Counted from the first letter of the stretch, positions 10,098 to 20,992 are shown. The stretch is DNA of 64,000 nucleotides from Streptomyces sp. LX-29 (GCF_029541745.1 NZ_CP089746.1:992001-1056000); one strand, 5' to 3'. Program-made: numbers and translations. Notes: generated from the letters alone by a model not told the origin.

Positions 10098-12473
10098 CTA
10101 CCGCCGGTCCCCCGTGTGCCCGGCCACCACGAGCTGACCCAGCGCCAGTCCGCCGTCGCCGGGCGGCACCCGGCCGTGTCGCAGCACCGTGAAGCCGCAG
10201 GCGCGCAGCCGCGCGGCGCACTCCTCGTCCAGCAGCGCGTTGCCGAACACACCGCCGGTCAACGCGACCGTCCCGGCCCCGGTCTCGCGGCGGACCAGCC
10301 GGCACACCTCCGCCACGGCCGCCGCCACGGCGTGGTGGAACCGGGCGGCGATCACCGCGGGCGGGGTGGCCCGGCGCAGGTCGGCGACGACGGCGCGCAG
10401 CACGGGGGCGGGGTCCAGCAGCGTCGGCGGGGAGCCGACGCGCAGGGCGAAGCGGTAGCGCCCCCGCTCGTCGGGCCGGGTGTCGACCCAGGCGGCGGTG
10501 GCGGCCGCCTCCAACTCGATGGCGGCCTGGGCCTCGTAACCGGCCCGATGGCACACGCCCGCCAGCGAGGACACGGCGTCGAACAGCCGCCCCATGCTGG
10601 AGGTCGCCACGCAGGCGAGCCCGCGCTCCAGCTGACGGTCCAGCAGCCGCAGCTCGGCCTCCGAGCAGGCGGCGACGCAGGGGAGGTCCGGATCCCAGGC
10701 GAGACCGGCGGCGCGCAGCCGGGCGAGGGCCATCCGGCACGGATTGGCGACCCCGGCGTCCCCGCCGGGCAGCGGGGCGTAGGCCAGGTGCGCCAGCCGC
10801 CGACAGCCGTCGTAGTCGGCCAGCAGCACCTCGCCGCCCCAGATCGCGGCGTCGTCGCCGTATCCGGTGCCGTCGAAGGCGACGCCGATGACGGGCGCCG
10901 CGCCGTCGAGCCCGTGCTCGGCCATCGCGGAGGCGATGTGCGCGTGGTGGTGCTGCACCGGTCGCACCGGGCGGCCGGCGGCGGTGTGCCGAGCCCAGCG
11001 GGCCGAGTGGTAGCCGGGATGCCGGTCGACGGCGAGCAGCTTGGGGTCGATGGCCGTGAGCGCCCGCAGATGACGCTCGGCGCGGTCCAGAGCCCGCACG
11101 CCGGCCAGATCGCCCATGTCCCCCAGGTGCGGGGAGAACCAGGCGCCGTGCCCCGCGCCCAGGCACAGGGCGTTCTTGAGGTCGCCGCCCACCGCCAGCG
11201 TCGGGTGCAGCGGCACCGGAACCGTCAGCGGCATGGGCACGTAGCCGCGGGAGCGGCGCAGCACCACCTCGGTGCCGTCGGCCCGGACCCGCACCACCGA
11301 GTCGTCACACGGCACCTCGATGGCCCGGTCGTGCGACAGCCAGGCGTCGGCGATCCCCGCCAGCCGGGTCCTGGCCTCCCGGTCGTCCGTCACGATGGGC
11401 TCGCCTGAACGGTTGCCGCTGGTCATGACGAGGATCAAAGGCCCGTGCGGGTCGCCCGGGAGCCCGAACAGCAGCTGGTGCAGCGGCGTGTACGGGAGCA
11501 GCACCCCCACGTCCGGGCTGCCGTCGCAGACGCCCGCGGCCAGCTCCGGGAGCGCCCGGTCCGGGCAGCGGCGGCGCAGCAGCACGATGGGGCGGCGGGG
11601 GCCGCTCAGGACGGCGCGCTCGGCCGGGGTGGGGTGGGCGAGGGTCTCGACGGTGGCCAGGTCGGCGCACATCACGGCGAACGGCCGCCGCCCGCGCGCC
11701 TTGCGGCCGCGCAGCGCCGCCACCGCGTGCGCGTCGCCCGCGTCACAGGCGAGGTGGTAGCCGCCGATGCCCTTGACGGCGAGCACGGCGCCCCGCGCGA
11801 GCATCCGCCGGGCCTCCGCCAGCGCCTCCGCCCCCTGGACGGCCGCTCCGGAGGCCGGGGTGAGCGTGAGCCTCGGCCCGCAGTCGGGGCACGCCACCGG
11901 CTGGGCGTGGAAGCGGCGGTCCGCCGGGTCGGCGTACTCGGCGGCACAGCGTGGACACAGCGGGAACTCCGCCATGGTCGTGGCCGCGCGGTCGTAGGGC
12001 AGCGCGCGGGCGATGGTGAAGCGGGGGCCGCAGTAGGTGCAGGTGATGAACGGGTGCCGGTGGCGGCGGTCGCCCGGGTCGGCCAGCTCGCGGAGGCAGT
12101 CGGCGCAGGTGGCGCTGTCGGGCGGCAGCAACGGCGCCTCGCCGGGGGACGCCTCGTCCCGCGGCGAGGCCCGGATGGTGAACCCGGCAGCTCCGGTGAC
12201 GGCCAGGTCCTGGTAGGCCACCTCGGTGACGTCCGCCCCCGGCGGGGCCTCGTCGCGGACGCGGCGGCAGAACGCCACGACCGCCGCCCGGTCGCCCTCG
12301 ACCTCGGCGAGCACCCCGCCGGAGCTGTTGCTGACGAACCCGGTCAGCCCGAGCCGATGGGCCAGCCGGTGCACGAAGGGGCGGAAGCCGACGCCCTGGA
12401 CGACGCCCCGGACCGTCACCCGGCGGCGCAGCGCGGCCGCGTGCTCGGGTCCGCCGGTCAGTGTGGCGCGCAT
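10098..12473 (-). CDS. hypF: HypF carbamoyltransferase
   Basis: 791 residues. HypF converts carbamoyl phosphate to a carbamoyl adenylate and loads it on the HypE cysteine. Domain order is standard: acylphosphatase (VRGVVQGVGFRPFVHRLA, about 20-100), two zinc-binding CxxC pairs (CADCLREL, CTYCGPRF, CPRCAAEY, CPDCGPRL), a YrdC/Sua5-like domain (LAVKGIGGYHLACDA), then a Kae1-like ATPase with GVAFDGTGYGDDAAIWGGE and a final ALTGGVFGN. ATG 12473 lies 16 nt inside the hypB end. A 51-bp gap separates it from hypC. Confidence 0.96.
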   Translation of the reverse strand: MRATLTGGPEHAAALRRRVTVRGVVQGVGFRPFVHRLAHRLGLTGFVSNSSGGVLAEVEGDRAAVVAFCRRVRDEAPPGADVTEVAYQDLAVTGAAGFTIRASPRDEASPGEAPLLPPDSATCADCLRELADPGDRRHRHPFITCTYCGPRFTIARALPYDRAATTMAEFPLCPRCAAEYADPADRRFHAQPVACPDCGPRLTLTPASGAAVQGAEALAEARRMLARGAVLAVKGIGGYHLACDAGDAHAVAALRGRKARGRRPFAVMCADLATVETLAHPTPAERAVLSGPRRPIVLLRRRCPDRALPELAAGVCDGSPDVGVLLPYTPLHQLLFGLPGDPHGPLILVMTSGNRSGEPIVTDDREARTRLAGIADAWLSHDRAIEVPCDDSVVRVRADGTEVVLRRSRGYVPMPLTVPVPLHPTLAVGGDLKNALCLGAGHGAWFSPHLGDMGDLAGVRALDRAERHLRALTAIDPKLLAVDRHPGYHSARWARHTAAGRPVRPVQHHHAHIASAMAEHGLDGAAPVIGVAFDGTGYGDDAAIWGGEVLLADYDGCRRLAHLAYAPLPGGDAGVANPCRMALARLRAAGLAWDPDLPCVAACSEAELRLLDRQLERGLACVATSSMGRLFDAVSSLAGVCHRAGYEAQAAIELEAAATAAWVDTRPDERGRYRFALRVGSPPTLLDPAPVLRAVVADLRRATPPAVIAARFHHAVAAAVAEVCRLVRRETGAGTVALTGGVFGNALLDEECAARLRACGFTVLRHGRVPPGDGGLALGQLVVAGHTGDRR

Positions 12474-13156
12474 GCGAGGACCGGCTGGTGCGGCCGGGCG
12501 CCGTCGCACACGGCCAGCACCCGACGCAGCAGCTCGGCGACGCCCTCCCCGGTACGGGCGGAGGAACGCAGCACCTCCACGCCGGGGTTGACCTGCTCGA
12601 CGTGGGCGGCGAAGGCCGCCTCGTCGAAGTCCACGGCCTCGGCGAGGTCGGTCTTGGTGAGCACCACCAGGTGGGCCGAGCCGAAGGCGGTCGGATACTT
12701 CACGGGCTTGTCCTCGCCCTCGGTGACGGACATCAGGACGATGCGCAGCGTCTCCCCGAGGTCGTACGAGGCCGGGCAGACCAGGTTGCCCACGTTCTCC
12801 ACGAACACCACGCGGGTGTCCTCCGGCAGCCAGCCGTCCAGCTGTCCGCGCACCTGGTCCGCCTCCAGGTGACACAGTCCGCCGGTGAGCACCTGCTTGA
12901 CCGGTGCGCCGGAGCGGGCCAGCCGCCGGGCGTCGTTCTCGGTGGCCAGGTCGGCGGTGAGGGCGGCGACGGGGACGCCCTCCTCGACGGCCTGCCGCAG
13001 CACCCGCGTGAGCAGCTCGGTCTTGCCGCTGCCGGGGCTGGAGAGCAGGTTGACGGCGCTCACCCCCTGCCCGGTCAGCTCCTCGCGCAACGCCTCGGCC
13101 AGCCCGGTGTTCTTCGCCAGCACGGCCTGTCGCAGATCGACGGTGCGGCACATCAT
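12458..13156 (-). CDS. hypB: HypB GTPase, nickel insertion
   Basis: 232 residues with a P-loop LLSSPGSGKTELL, ENVGNLVCPASYDLGE (the nickel/zinc-site Cys in the G-domain) and LTKTDLAE (G4). It hydrolyses GTP to drive nickel delivery with HypA. The N-terminus MMCRTVDLRQAVLAKN lacks the histidine-rich nickel store of many HypB proteins. Two tandem ATG codons start it, and the hypA TGA lies across them (ATGATG), so translation is tightly coupled. Confidence 0.96.
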   Translation of the reverse strand: MMCRTVDLRQAVLAKNTGLAEALREELTGQGVSAVNLLSSPGSGKTELLTRVLRQAVEEGVPVAALTADLATENDARRLARSGAPVKQVLTGGLCHLEADQVRGQLDGWLPEDTRVVFVENVGNLVCPASYDLGETLRIVLMSVTEGEDKPVKYPTAFGSAHLVVLTKTDLAEAVDFDEAAFAAHVEQVNPGVEVLRSSARTGEGVAELLRRVLAVCDGARPHQPVLACAPH

Positions 13157-13749
13157 GGGGTTCCTCCTCGGCGGACGGGTACGGGGGCCTGCGCGGTCAG
13201 GGGCGTCGGGGCGGGTGGCGCCACGGCCTGCGCGGTCCCCGTACCCGCGCTCTCGGCAAGCGCCGTCTCGGCCTGCCCGGTCTCGGCCCGCGCGGTCGCC
13301 GTCCGCGCCGCCTCAGTCCGCGCGGTCGCCGCCGGCGCGGTCGCGCTCGCGGGAACGGCCACGGTCGGCTCGGGCGGGGCCGGCGCGGTCGGCGGCGCGT
13401 CCGGGTCGGCGAGCCGTACGGCGGCCAGTTCCAGCTCGCGGCCGGCGAGCAGCTCCGTAGCGGAGTGTGCGCACCGCGGGCAGGCCAGCCGCGGCGGGGA
13501 GCCGACGGCGAACTCCGCTTCGCAGCCGGTGCAGCGGGCGCGCGCGGGGACCTCCTCGATCAGCAGCTCGGCGCCGTCCAGCAGGGTGCCCTGGGTGGCC
13601 AGTTCGAACGAGAACCGCAGGGCGTCGGGGACCACTCCGGCGAGCTCGCCGACGCGCAGCCGCACCGACTCGACCGAGTCGGCGCCGTGTTCTCGGGCGG
13701 CCTCCTCGACGCTCTCGACGACGGCCATCGCGATCGACAGTTCATGCAC
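13153..13749 (-). CDS. hypA: HypA nickel chaperone with an Ala/Thr/Glu-rich tail
   Basis: The GTG at 13749 gives M-HELSIAMAVVESV, placing His2, the conserved nickel ligand, correctly; the frame continues upstream without homology. Zinc-site cysteines CTGCEAE and CPRCAHS are present. The canonical domain ends near residue 117. A further 80 or so residues are low-complexity (TARTEAARTATARAETG style), where normal HypA stops at about 113-120. The stop is buried in the hypB start. This is the first hyp gene, 133 bp after the MFS gene. Confidence 0.94.
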   Translation of the reverse strand: MHELSIAMAVVESVEEAAREHGADSVESVRLRVGELAGVVPDALRFSFELATQGTLLDGAELLIEEVPARARCTGCEAEFAVGSPPRLACPRCAHSATELLAGRELELAAVRLADPDAPPTAPAPPEPTVAVPASATAPAATARTEAARTATARAETGQAETALAESAGTGTAQAVAPPAPTPLTAQAPVPVRRGGTP

Positions 13750-13882
13750 GGTCCACCACGCTAGGGACCGGAGGCGGGCGCTCGCCCCGGACGATCGCCG
13801 AGGGCCCCCGTTTCCCCTCTCCCGGCCCAAGCGGCACGCCCGGCCGGCCCAACCCGGGCCGAGGCGCTCGCCCGCGGCGTGC

Positions 13883-15298
13883 TCACCCGGGTCCGTGGTG
13901 CCCGGTGCGGGCGCCGCCGGGGGCGGGGCGGTGCGGGAGGAGCGCCGCGGCGAGGAGCCCGCCGAGGCCGACGACCGCCAGGGTGATCATGGCGGCCGCG
14001 TAGGCGCCGGTGGTGAGACCGGCGACGAGGATGGTGCCGGCGACCGCCGTGCCGAGGGAGGAGCCGAGGTTCGAGACGCTGCGCGAGAGGCCGGAGATCT
14101 CACCCTGCCGCTCCTCGCCGAAGCTGGACTGGACGACGTTGACGGACGGGGTCAGCATCACGCCGAGGCCCAGCCCGATGAGGAGGAGCCCGGGGGCGAA
14201 GGCCCAGGCGTGGGGGGAGCCGCTCACCATGCCGAGCAGCACGCCGATGCCGGCGATGGTGACGGCGAAGCCCACCATGATGAGCGTGCGCTGTTGCCGC
14301 CGCTTCGCCAGGGGCTCGGCGGCCAGCGACGACGCGAGCAGGCCCACGGTGGCCGCCGTGAAGATGACGCCGGTCTCGATGGCGTTGTAGCCGCGCACGA
14401 CCTGGAGGTAGGCCGCGACGGTGAACGACACCCCCATGAGCAGCAGCCACTGGATGTTCTGGGTGACGAGGCCGAGGTTGGAGGTGCGGCTGTGGAACAG
14501 GTTCGTCGACAGCAGCGGTTCCTCGCCGGCCCGCTCCCGGGCGCGCACCCAGGCGAGGAACCAGGCCAGGACGAGGGCGCCGAGGAGCAACAGTCCGAGC
14601 ATCAGCCAGCCGTTGTCGTCGGCCGCCAGGATCCCCATGACGACGAAGACGAGTCCGGAGGCGGAGAGGACGGCGCCGCCGGTGTCGAAGCGGCGCGTCG
14701 GATCCGGCGGCAGCGGGTCCTCGATGTGTCGACTCAGCATGAGGATCACCGCGATGATCAGGGCCTGGAAGACGAAGGCCGCCCGCCAGCCGAGGCTCCA
14801 GGTGATGAGGCCGCCGATCAGCGGTCCGGCGGCGGCGCCGACGCCGCCCATCGCCATGATGGCCCCGAACGCGCGGACGCGCGCGGTCGTCTCCGTGAAG
14901 AGGAGCGTGGTGAGGATGTAGACGGGCGGGATGAGCAGGGCCGTGCCGATGCCCTCCAGGATCGAGTTGCCGACGATGAGGGTGCCCAGGCCGGGGGCGG
15001 CCGCGCTCAGCAGGGCGCCGACTCCGTAGACGGCGAGGCCGACCAGGAAGCACCGCTTCCGGCCGTATCGGTCGGTCAGCTTCCCGCCGGGGATCATCAG
15101 CGCCGCCATGACCAGCAGGAAGATGGTGATGGCGACCTGGACACCGTGCACGGTGGTGCCGAGGTCCGTGCTGATGTCGTTGATCATCACGTTCATGTTG
15201 GAGCCGGCGAAGCTGCAGATGAACTGCGCGAGGGCGAGCGGGGCGAGTACCCGTCGCCGTGCGCTCGCCGATGTGCCCGAGGTGTCCGCTCCCGCCAC
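13883..15298 (-). CDS. MFS transporter, drug:H+ antiporter type
   Basis: 471 residues, with about 14 hydrophobic helices as in the DHA2 branch. Motif A GGKLTDRYGRKRCF follows helix 2, and VGAAAGPLIGGLITW marks helix 5 (motif C-like). Substrate is unknown. The GTG at 15298 has GGAGG nine bases upstream. It lies upstream of and co-directional with hypA (133 bp gap) and divergent from hypX, so it may share a transcript with the hyp genes. A hydrogenase role is not implied by its sequence. Confidence 0.9.
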   Translation of the reverse strand: MAGADTSGTSASARRRVLAPLALAQFICSFAGSNMNVMINDISTDLGTTVHGVQVAITIFLLVMAALMIPGGKLTDRYGRKRCFLVGLAVYGVGALLSAAAPGLGTLIVGNSILEGIGTALLIPPVYILTTLLFTETTARVRAFGAIMAMGGVGAAAGPLIGGLITWSLGWRAAFVFQALIIAVILMLSRHIEDPLPPDPTRRFDTGGAVLSASGLVFVVMGILAADDNGWLMLGLLLLGALVLAWFLAWVRARERAGEEPLLSTNLFHSRTSNLGLVTQNIQWLLLMGVSFTVAAYLQVVRGYNAIETGVIFTAATVGLLASSLAAEPLAKRRQQRTLIMVGFAVTIAGIGVLLGMVSGSPHAWAFAPGLLLIGLGLGVMLTPSVNVVQSSFGEERQGEISGLSRSVSNLGSSLGTAVAGTILVAGLTTGAYAAAMITLAVVGLGGLLAAALLPHRPAPGGARTGHHGPG

Positions 15299-15538
15299 CG
15301 GCGCCGCCTCCGCTCAGGGCCGTGATCGCGCCGCCGGCCGCCGGCCCGGGGAGGTCCGGGCCCGCGCGCCGGCGCGTGTCGACGGCCGGTTCCCTTCTTC
15401 TCGCGCTTACCACCTCCGGCCCGCTTCCCGGCCGCGGGACGGTCGGCTTCGCCCGCCCGGACCAAACCGGGGACGGCACCGGGCGCGTCCCGGCCCGGGT
15501 CCGGCGCCCGGCGGGCGGCCGGGGGCAGCATCGCCGGC

Positions 15539-17269
15539 ATGGTGATCCTGCTTCTGGCGAGCGCGTTCAACAGCCTGACCCAGCGGGTGTTCGCGGAGCT
15601 CTCGGACCGGGGCCACCGGGTGGCGGTGGAGTTGGCGCTGGGCGAGGAGTCGGTGCGGGAGGCGCTGCACCGGCATGTGCCGGACCTGGTGGTGGCGCCG
15701 ATGCTGACCACGGCGATCCCGGAGGACGTCTGCGCGGCGCGGCCGTGCCTGGTCGTGCATCCGGGGCCGCCGGGAGACCGGGGGCCGTCGTCTCTGGACC
15801 GGGCCCTGCAGGAGGGCGTGGAGCGGTGGGGGGTGACGGTCTTTCAGGCCGAGGCGGCGTGGGACGCGGGGCCGGTGTGGGCGTCGGCGTCGTTCGCGGT
15901 GCCGCCTGGCGTCGGCAAGAGCGACCTGTACCGGGGCGAGGTGGCCGACGCCGCGCTGGAGGCGGTGTCGACCGCCGTGGAGCGCTTCGCCGCCGGGGGA
16001 TTCCGCCCCACGCCGCAGCCGCCGGACGCGGACGGGGGTCATGCCGTCCGCCCGTATCTGCGCCAGGAGGAGCGGCGGATCGACTGGGAGCGGGAGCCGA
16101 CCGAGGCGGTGCTGCGGAAGCTGCGCGCGGCCGACTCGCGGCCCGGGGTGCGGGACGCCTTCCTCGGCGGCGAGTGGTACCTGCACGGCGGCCACCCGGA
16201 GGACCGGCTGCACGGCCGGCCGGGGTGGGTGCTCGCCACCCGGCACGGGGCGATCTGCCGGGCGACCGTCGACGGCGCGGTGTGGATCCCGGAGCTGCGC
16301 CCGGCGCGGCGGCCGGGCGGGCCGGGCACATACCGGCTGCCGGCCGTGCACGCGCTGGGCGACCGGCTGCCGCCGGTGCCCGAGCTGCCGGCCGGGCTGT
16401 GGCCGTCGAGCGGGCGGCACACCCGGCGGACCTGGACGGACGTCTGGTACGCGGAGGAGGGCGCGGTCGGCTTTCTGCGCTTCTCCTTCCCCGGTGGGGC
16501 GATGAGCACCGACCAGTGCCGCCGAGTGCTGGCCGGCTACACCTTCGCCCGCACGCGACCGACCGAGGTGCTGGTGCTCGGCGGGGCGCGTGACTTCTTC
16601 TCCAACGGCATCCACCTGGGGGTCATCGAGGCGGCACCGGACCCGGCCGCCGAGTCCTGGGCCAACATCCTGGCCATGGACGCGCTGGTGGAGGCGGTGC
16701 TCACCACCACGGACCGGCTGGTGGTGGCCGCGCTGGGCGGCAACGCGGCGGCGGGCGGGGCGATGCTGGCGCTGGCCGCGGACGAGGTGTGGTGTCGGTC
16801 CGGGGCGGTGCTCAATCCGCACTACCGGCTCATGGGGCTGTACGGGTCGGAGTACTGGACCTACACGCTGCCGCGGCGGGTGGGGGCGGCCCGGGCGGAG
16901 CGGCTGACACGGGACGCGTTGCCGATGAGCGCGGCGGCCGCGGAGCGGATGGGGTTGGTCGACCGGGTCCTGGAGAGCGGTCCCGGGTCGTTCACGGCGG
17001 ACGTCACCCGACTGGCCGCACACGTCGCGCGGTCGGCCGGGCTGCGGGCGCGGATCGCCCAGAAGAAGGCCACGCGGGAGCGCGACGAGGGCGAGCGGCC
17101 GCTGCGGGAGTACCGGAACGCGGAACTGGGGAGGATGCGGCGCACCTTCCAGGACCCGGGGGCGCCGTACCACGCGCTCCGACGGGCCTTCGTGACCAGG
17201 GAACGGCCGGTGCGGACCCCGGAGCATCTGACGGCACGGTTCACCCGTCACCGTGTGTCTGAGTTGTAG
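15539..17269 (+). CDS. hypX: HypX, CO-ligand synthesis for [NiFe]-hydrogenase in air
   Basis: The 576-residue two-domain maturase has an N-terminal half resembling formyl-tetrahydrofolate transferases (VVHPGPPGDRGPSSLD, the family HxGxxGDRGP variant, then WGVTVFQAEAAWDAGPVWA). The C-terminal half is an enoyl-CoA-hydratase/crotonase fold (LGGARDFFSNGIHL, ALGGNAAAGGAMLALAADEV, NPHYRLMGLYGSEYWTY). Known HypX proteins use formyl groups through formyl-CoA to make the active-site CO under aerobic conditions. ATG 15539 has only a weak ribosome site; the GTG next to it is an alternative. The stop is 124 bp before the small-subunit start. Confidence 0.95.
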   Translation: MVILLLASAFNSLTQRVFAELSDRGHRVAVELALGEESVREALHRHVPDLVVAPMLTTAIPEDVCAARPCLVVHPGPPGDRGPSSLDRALQEGVERWGVTVFQAEAAWDAGPVWASASFAVPPGVGKSDLYRGEVADAALEAVSTAVERFAAGGFRPTPQPPDADGGHAVRPYLRQEERRIDWEREPTEAVLRKLRAADSRPGVRDAFLGGEWYLHGGHPEDRLHGRPGWVLATRHGAICRATVDGAVWIPELRPARRPGGPGTYRLPAVHALGDRLPPVPELPAGLWPSSGRHTRRTWTDVWYAEEGAVGFLRFSFPGGAMSTDQCRRVLAGYTFARTRPTEVLVLGGARDFFSNGIHLGVIEAAPDPAAESWANILAMDALVEAVLTTTDRLVVAALGGNAAAGGAMLALAADEVWCRSGAVLNPHYRLMGLYGSEYWTYTLPRRVGAARAERLTRDALPMSAAAAERMGLVDRVLESGPGSFTADVTRLAAHVARSAGLRARIAQKKATRERDEGERPLREYRNAELGRMRRTFQDPGAPYHALRRAFVTRERPVRTPEHLTARFTRHRVSEL

Positions 17270-17393
17270 CGGATTATCCGACATGTAAGCCTTCGTTGGC
17301 AGATACCCCGAGACATCGGACACGCCCGCCCGGACCCCACCGGGCGTGCGGTCTGTCCGTCACAGCGCCGGCCCGTACGGAAAGGAGGGCGCC

Positions 17394-18464
<1,071 letters not shown>

Positions 18465-18629
18465 CCGGCCCCCGGACCCGCACCGCCCCCGGCCGCCGCA
18501 CCGGCCCCGGACGGGCGGCACGGCCCCCGGGAGCCGACGCCCGACGCGCTCGGGGCAGCCGCGGCCCACGCCCCACCCAGCCCCGATACGCCCGCCGACG
18601 ACCTCCGACCAGGAGCTCAAGGAGCCGCT

Positions 18630-20417
18630 GTGACGACGTTCCAGACCGCCCCGCCCGAGCAGCGCACCCTCACCGAGGTCGCGTTCGACCCGATCACCAG
18701 GATCGTCGGCAACCTGGGCATCTATACGAAGATCGACTTCTCCAACCGCGAAGTCGTCGAGTGCCGCTCCACCTCGTCCATCTTCCGCGGCTACAGCGTC
18801 TTCATGAAGGGCAAGGACCCGCGCGACGCGCACTTCATCACCAGCCGCATCTGCGGCATCTGCGGCGACAACCACGCCACCTGCTCGGTGTACGCGCAGA
18901 ACATGGCCTACGGCATCAAGCCGCCGCCGCTGGCGGACTGGATCATCAACCTCGGCGAGGCCGCCGAGTACATGTTCGACCACACGATCTTCCAGGACAA
19001 CATGGTCTTCGTCGACTACTGCGAACGCATGGTCAAGGAGACCAACCCGGGCGTCCTGGACCGTGCCGAGCACACCGCCGCGCCGCGCGCCGCCACCCAC
19101 GGGATGATGACCATCGCCGACATCATGCGCTCCTACAACCCCTTCGAAGGGTCCACGTACAAGGAAGCGCTGGTGATGAGCCGGCTCACCCGCGAGATGA
19201 TCTGCCTGATGGAGGGCCGCCATGTGCACCCCTCCACGCTCTACCCCGGCGGCGTCGGCACCGTCGCCACCCCGCAGGTCTTCACCGACTACCTGGTGCG
19301 GCTGACGCGCTGTCTGGACTTCGTCAAGCGCGCCGTGGCCATGAACGACGACGTCTTCGACTTCTTCTACGAGGCGCTGCCCGGCTACGAGGAGGTGGGC
19401 CGCCGGCGCACCCTGCTGGGCTGCTGGGGCGCCTTCCAGAACCCGGACGTCGTCGACTACGACTACCGGACGATGAACGAGTGGGGCAACTCCATGTTCG
19501 TCACCCCCGGCATCGTCGTCGACAACGAGCTCGTCACCACCGACCTCGTCGACATCAACCTCGGCATGCGGATCCTGCTCGGCAGCTCGTACTACGAGGA
19601 CTGGGAGGAAGAGGAGGTCTTCGTCGACAAGGACCCGCTGGGCAACCCGGTGGACCGGCGCCACCCCTGGAACCAGACCACCCTGCCCGCCCCGCAGAAG
19701 CGCGACCTCAACGGCGGCAAGTACAGCTGGGTGATGAGCCCCCGGTGGTACGACAAGCGCACCGGCGACCATCTGGCGCTGGACACCGGCGGCGGGCCGA
19801 TCGCCCGCCTGTGGGCGACGGCGCTGGCCGGCAAGGTCCGCACCCCCTACGTCCGCTCCACCGGCCACAGCGTCCAGATCGACCTGCCCAGGACGCCCTC
19901 CTCCCCGGAGGTCACCCTGGAGTGGACGCCGCCGGCCTTCCCCAACACCATCGAGCGCAACCGGGCCCGGATGTACTTCGTCGCCTACGCCGCCGGCATG
20001 GCGCTGCACTTCGTCGAGCAGGCGCTGAACGAGGTCCGGGCCGGGCGCACCAAGGTCTTCCAGGAGTTCTCGGTCCCCAAGGAGGCCATCGGCGTGGGCT
20101 TCCACGAGGCGGTGCGCGGGGTGCTCTCCCACCACCTGGTCATCCGCGACGGCAAGATCGCCAACTACCACCCCTACCCGCCGACCCCGTGGAACGCCAG
20201 CCCCCGCGATTCCTACGGCACCCCGGGGCCGTACGAGGACGCCGTCCAGGGCTGCCCGATCTTCGAGGAGAACAGCCGGGAGAACTTCAAGGGCGTCGAC
20301 ATCATGCGCACGGTGCGCAGCTTCGACCCGTGTCTGCCGTGCGGTGTGCACATGTACCTCGGCGGTGGCCGAACCCTCCAGCAGACCCACTCGCCGACCT
20401 TCGGCGCGATGGCCTGA
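18630..20417 (+). CDS. hhyL: [NiFe]-hydrogenase large subunit, group 1h-like
   Basis: 595 residues carrying the NiFe site. The N-terminal ligands are in SRICGICGDNHATCS and the C-terminal ligands in DPCLPCGVH (Cys568, Cys571). Twenty-one residues follow His574 (MYLGGGRTLQQ...), the peptide a maturation protease would remove after nickel insertion; a candidate protease gene lies at 23631. The GTG at 18630 has AAGGAG five bases upstream. Known relatives oxidise atmospheric H2 during starvation or in spores. The next gene begins 11 bp after the stop. Confidence 0.97.
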   Translation: MTTFQTAPPEQRTLTEVAFDPITRIVGNLGIYTKIDFSNREVVECRSTSSIFRGYSVFMKGKDPRDAHFITSRICGICGDNHATCSVYAQNMAYGIKPPPLADWIINLGEAAEYMFDHTIFQDNMVFVDYCERMVKETNPGVLDRAEHTAAPRAATHGMMTIADIMRSYNPFEGSTYKEALVMSRLTREMICLMEGRHVHPSTLYPGGVGTVATPQVFTDYLVRLTRCLDFVKRAVAMNDDVFDFFYEALPGYEEVGRRRTLLGCWGAFQNPDVVDYDYRTMNEWGNSMFVTPGIVVDNELVTTDLVDINLGMRILLGSSYYEDWEEEEVFVDKDPLGNPVDRRHPWNQTTLPAPQKRDLNGGKYSWVMSPRWYDKRTGDHLALDTGGGPIARLWATALAGKVRTPYVRSTGHSVQIDLPRTPSSPEVTLEWTPPAFPNTIERNRARMYFVAYAAGMALHFVEQALNEVRAGRTKVFQEFSVPKEAIGVGFHEAVRGVLSHHLVIRDGKIANYHPYPPTPWNASPRDSYGTPGPYEDAVQGCPIFEENSRENFKGVDIMRTVRSFDPCLPCGVHMYLGGGRTLQQTHSPTFGAMA

Positions 20418-20428
20418 GCGGGGCCGGC

Positions 20429-20992
20429 ATGCCGTGGGACGACGCGTACGCGCGCGATCGGGTGGCGCGCGCCGAGGAGCGGTTGGCGGGCCTGGAGACC
20501 CTGCCGGACGGCGTCTCGGCGGCGCGCGCCGGCGAGGCGGTGGAGGGCCTGGTCGCCCTCTACGGCGAGTGCCTGGCGAGGGTCATGGGCCATCTGGCGG
20601 ACGACGCCGAGCTGGTGCGACGGCTGGCGGCCGACGAGCTCGTCGGCCATCTGCTGCTCGTCCACGATCTGCACCCGGACCCGGTCGCCGACCGGGTCCG
20701 GCAGGCGCTGGCCGGACTGCCCGGCGAGCCCGAGGTGCTGGAGCTCTCCGCCGACCTGGTCCGGATCCGGCTGCGGGACACGCGGGGCGGCGGCTGCGGG
20801 TGCGGCTCCAGCCCGGCCGCCTCTCCGGAGCAGACGGTACGGGACGCGATCGCGGCCCGCGCCCCCGAGGTCGAGCGGGTGGAGGTCGAGACCGCCCCCG
20901 CCGCCCGGGCCCCGCAGGCCCTCATCCCGGTGGAGGCGCTCTTCCCGGGCCGGACCGGCGACCGTGCGCCCGTGGGTCGGGAGGCCGGGTGA
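20429..20992 (+). CDS. NifU-like C-terminal-domain protein of the hydrogenase operon
   Basis: 187 residues. The N-terminal 100 or so are helical and rich in Arg/Glu/Leu (RVARAEERLAGLETLPDGV). The C-terminal part VRIRLRDTRGGGCGCGSS...ASPEQTVRDAIAARAPEVERVEVE aligns by eye with the NifU Fe-S scaffold domain, with C-x-C in place of the usual C-x-x-C. It probably helps build or hold an Fe-S cluster for the hydrogenase, by inference from neighbours. The TGA overlaps the next GTG (GTGA). Confidence 0.8.
   Translation: MPWDDAYARDRVARAEERLAGLETLPDGVSAARAGEAVEGLVALYGECLARVMGHLADDAELVRRLAADELVGHLLLVHDLHPDPVADRVRQALAGLPGEPEVLELSADLVRIRLRDTRGGGCGCGSSPAASPEQTVRDAIAARAPEVERVEVETAPAARAPQALIPVEALFPGRTGDRAPVGREAG

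Noticed and set aside
8958..11408. Long plus-strand open frame (over 800 codons) opposite hypC and hypF
   Set aside because: It is antisense to clearly recognised hyp genes, has no family motif, and stays open because of high GC and the 102-bp in-frame repeat.
12474..13151. A 5' extension of the hypF frame through hypB
   Set aside because: This part is the +1 shadow of hypB; HypF homology starts at the ATG at 12473 just before the acylphosphatase motif.
17270..17280. CGGATTATCCG dyad just after the hypX stop as an operator of the hydrogenase genes
   Set aside because: Only 5-bp arms around one base and immediately behind a stop codon; too short to claim without conservation data.
17270..17393. 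DosR-type box upstream of the hydrogenase small subunit
   Set aside because: No sequence resembling the known palindromic GGGACT...AGTCCC core was found.
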